Positions 6,062 through 6,529 of a stretch of 6,529 bases of DNA are shown here, piece after piece. The notes below the pieces were generated by a model, which did not search any database, was not told the DNA's origin, and saw only the letters and a list, made by a program, of their open reading frames with translations. The position numbers and the translations under genes are program-made. Position 1 is the first letter of the stretch. Every line of letters begins with the position of its first letter. Origin of the DNA: Paracoccaceae bacterium (lineage in GTDB: Bacteria > Pseudomonadota > Alphaproteobacteria > Rhodobacterales > Rhodobacteraceae); NCBI GenBank assembly GCA_021767525.1, contig JAASTF010000180.1, positions 1 through 6,529 on the forward strand, given 5' to 3'.

Positions 6062-6066
6062 CCTCC
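6062..6066 (-). promoter_or_regulatory. Ribosome binding site that fixes the mttB-like start
   Basis: GGAGG on the minus strand, 8 nt before the ATG at 6053. It rules out the longer reading frame that begins at 6170 and the ATG at 6068, which lies against this signal. Confidence 0.8.
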
Positions 6067-6148
6067 ATGTGCGTCGTCCTTGCGCGATCGGGGTTTGCCC
6101 CTCTTACCGCACTGGCCTTGCGCGTCGCGGCGGATTTGCGGCGCTTGA

Positions 6149-6172
6149 GGGGGGAAAGCGACATTCCCACCC
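6149..6172. repeat. Imperfect hairpin in the mttB-guaA divergent spacer
   Basis: GGGGGGAA (6149-6156) pairs with TTCCC-A-CCC (6164-6172): an 8-bp stem with one bulged A and a 7-nt loop AGCGACA. It lies about 60 nt upstream of the guaA start. A smaller GGGG-TTTG-CCCC hairpin is at 6090-6101. There is no T-tract after either stem and I recognise no known riboswitch. It could be a leader structure for guaA, part of the mttB 5' untranslated region, or simply a G-run facing a C-run. Confidence 0.3.
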
Positions 6173-6232
6173 CCCAGTCGGCCTCGCGCTTGCGGCTTGC
6201 GCGCGGGCGCGCTTGGCCGTATGCCGCTTTTC

Positions 6233-6529
6233 ATGACCCAGCATGACCGCCTCTTGATCATCGACTTCGGCAGCCAGGTGACGCAGCTTATCGCCCGCCG
6301 CCTGCGCGAGCTGAACGTCTATTGCGAAATCCATCCCTATCAGAACGTGACCGACGCCTTCCTGGACGAGTTCGCCCCCAAGGCGATCATCTTTTCCGGC
6401 GGCCCCGACTCGGTCATGCGCGAAGGCTCGCCCCGGCCCCCGAAGAGGGCCTACGAGATGGGCGTGCCGATCCTCGGGATCTGCTATGGCCAGCAGGTGA
6501 TGATGCACGACCTGGGCGGCCGCGTCGAA
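6233..6529 (+). CDS. guaA: GMP synthase (glutamine-hydrolysing), N-terminal part, truncated by window edge
   Basis: The frame is open to the window end, giving the first 99 residues of a family of about 520. Established role: amination of XMP to GMP with glutamine and ATP, the last step of guanine nucleotide synthesis, in the cytoplasm. The class I glutamine amidotransferase domain starts at LLIIDFGSQVTQLIARRLRE (7-26), continues with HPYQN (34-38) and IIFSGGPDSV (53-62), and contains the nucleophile Cys84 in GICYGQQ (82-88), matching the position near residue 86 in E. coli. The His/Glu of the triad and the ATP pyrophosphatase domain lie outside the window. The start at 6233 (MTQHDRLLIIDFG) fits relatives; an in-frame ATG at 6221 would add only MPLF. 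Neither start has a clear Shine-Dalgarno. It is divergent from the mttB-like gene by 179 bp, with no riboswitch recognised. Confidence 0.96.
   Translation, partial: MTQHDRLLIIDFGSQVTQLIARRLRELNVYCEIHPYQNVTDAFLDEFAPKAIIFSGGPDSVMREGSPRPPKRAYEMGVPILGICYGQQVMMHDLGGRVE

Noticed and set aside
6054..6170. Extension of the mttB-like protein by 39 residues to an ATG at 6170.
   Set aside because: The GGAGG at 6066-6062 with 8-nt spacing marks 6053 as the start, and the added residues resemble no family sequence.
4734..6236. A 500-codon open frame on the + strand, ending in TGA that overlaps the guaA ATG as ATGA, like a translationally coupled upstream gene.
   Set aside because: It is antisense to the well-supported mttB-family gene over nearly its full length. 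Its translation is rich in Arg, His and Gln with no recognisable domain, as expected for a shadow frame in GC-rich DNA; the ATGA overlap is coincidence.
6104..6508. A 134-codon open frame on the - strand across the start of guaA.
   Set aside because: Shadow of guaA, whose glutaminase motifs including the GICYGQQ nucleophile are on the + strand.

Overview
The window reads as chromosomal core sequence from a GC-rich alphaproteobacterium, almost certainly of the family Rhodobacteraceae (Rhodobacter/Roseobacter group). The evidence is the strong G/C preference at third codon positions, the Rhodobacterales style of the FadJ, MobA and GuaA proteins, and the presence of DUF6456-type and DUF6477-type proteins, which as I recall are mainly found in that order. 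I see no phage, insertion sequence, CRISPR array, tRNA or rRNA.

Layout from left to right. Positions 1-1591 (+) hold the 3' part of a fadJ-type beta-oxidation gene: the end of the hydratase domain and the whole 3-hydroxyacyl-CoA dehydrogenase part. A 90-bp cluster of four hairpins (1598-1686) separates it from a convergent gene for a DUF2478 protein (1688-2194, -). DUF2478 diverges from mobA (2263-2859, +), the molybdenum cofactor guanylyltransferase. Their 68-bp spacer carries a perfect 8-3-8 palindrome. The mobA stop overlaps by 4 bp the stop of a convergent gene (2856-3965, -) for a helix-turn-helix/DUF6456 protein. A 245-bp, partly AT-rich divergent spacer with two TTAAC half-sites (one a full TTAACCAT, CtrA-like) leads to a small DUF6477 gene (4211-4513, +). 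That gene ends in an 8-bp overlap with a convergent gene for a pyrrolysine-free MttB-family methyltransferase (4506-6053, -). A 179-bp divergent spacer then leads to the 5' end of guaA (6233 to the window edge, +).

The genes alternate in strand, so no multi-gene operon is visible: there are three convergent junctions (1591/1688, 2859/2856, 4513/4506) and three divergent ones (2194/2263, 3965/4211, 6053/6233). The only plausible functional pairings are DUF2478 with mobA (molybdenum metabolism) and the DUF6456 regulator with DUF6477 (shared divergent control region). fadJ, mttB and guaA look like independent units. I found no convincing new multi-gene system. The best leads are the palindrome between DUF2478 and mobA, the CtrA-like control region, the hairpin cluster that looks like a member of a lineage-specific repeat, and the orphan MttB homologue.
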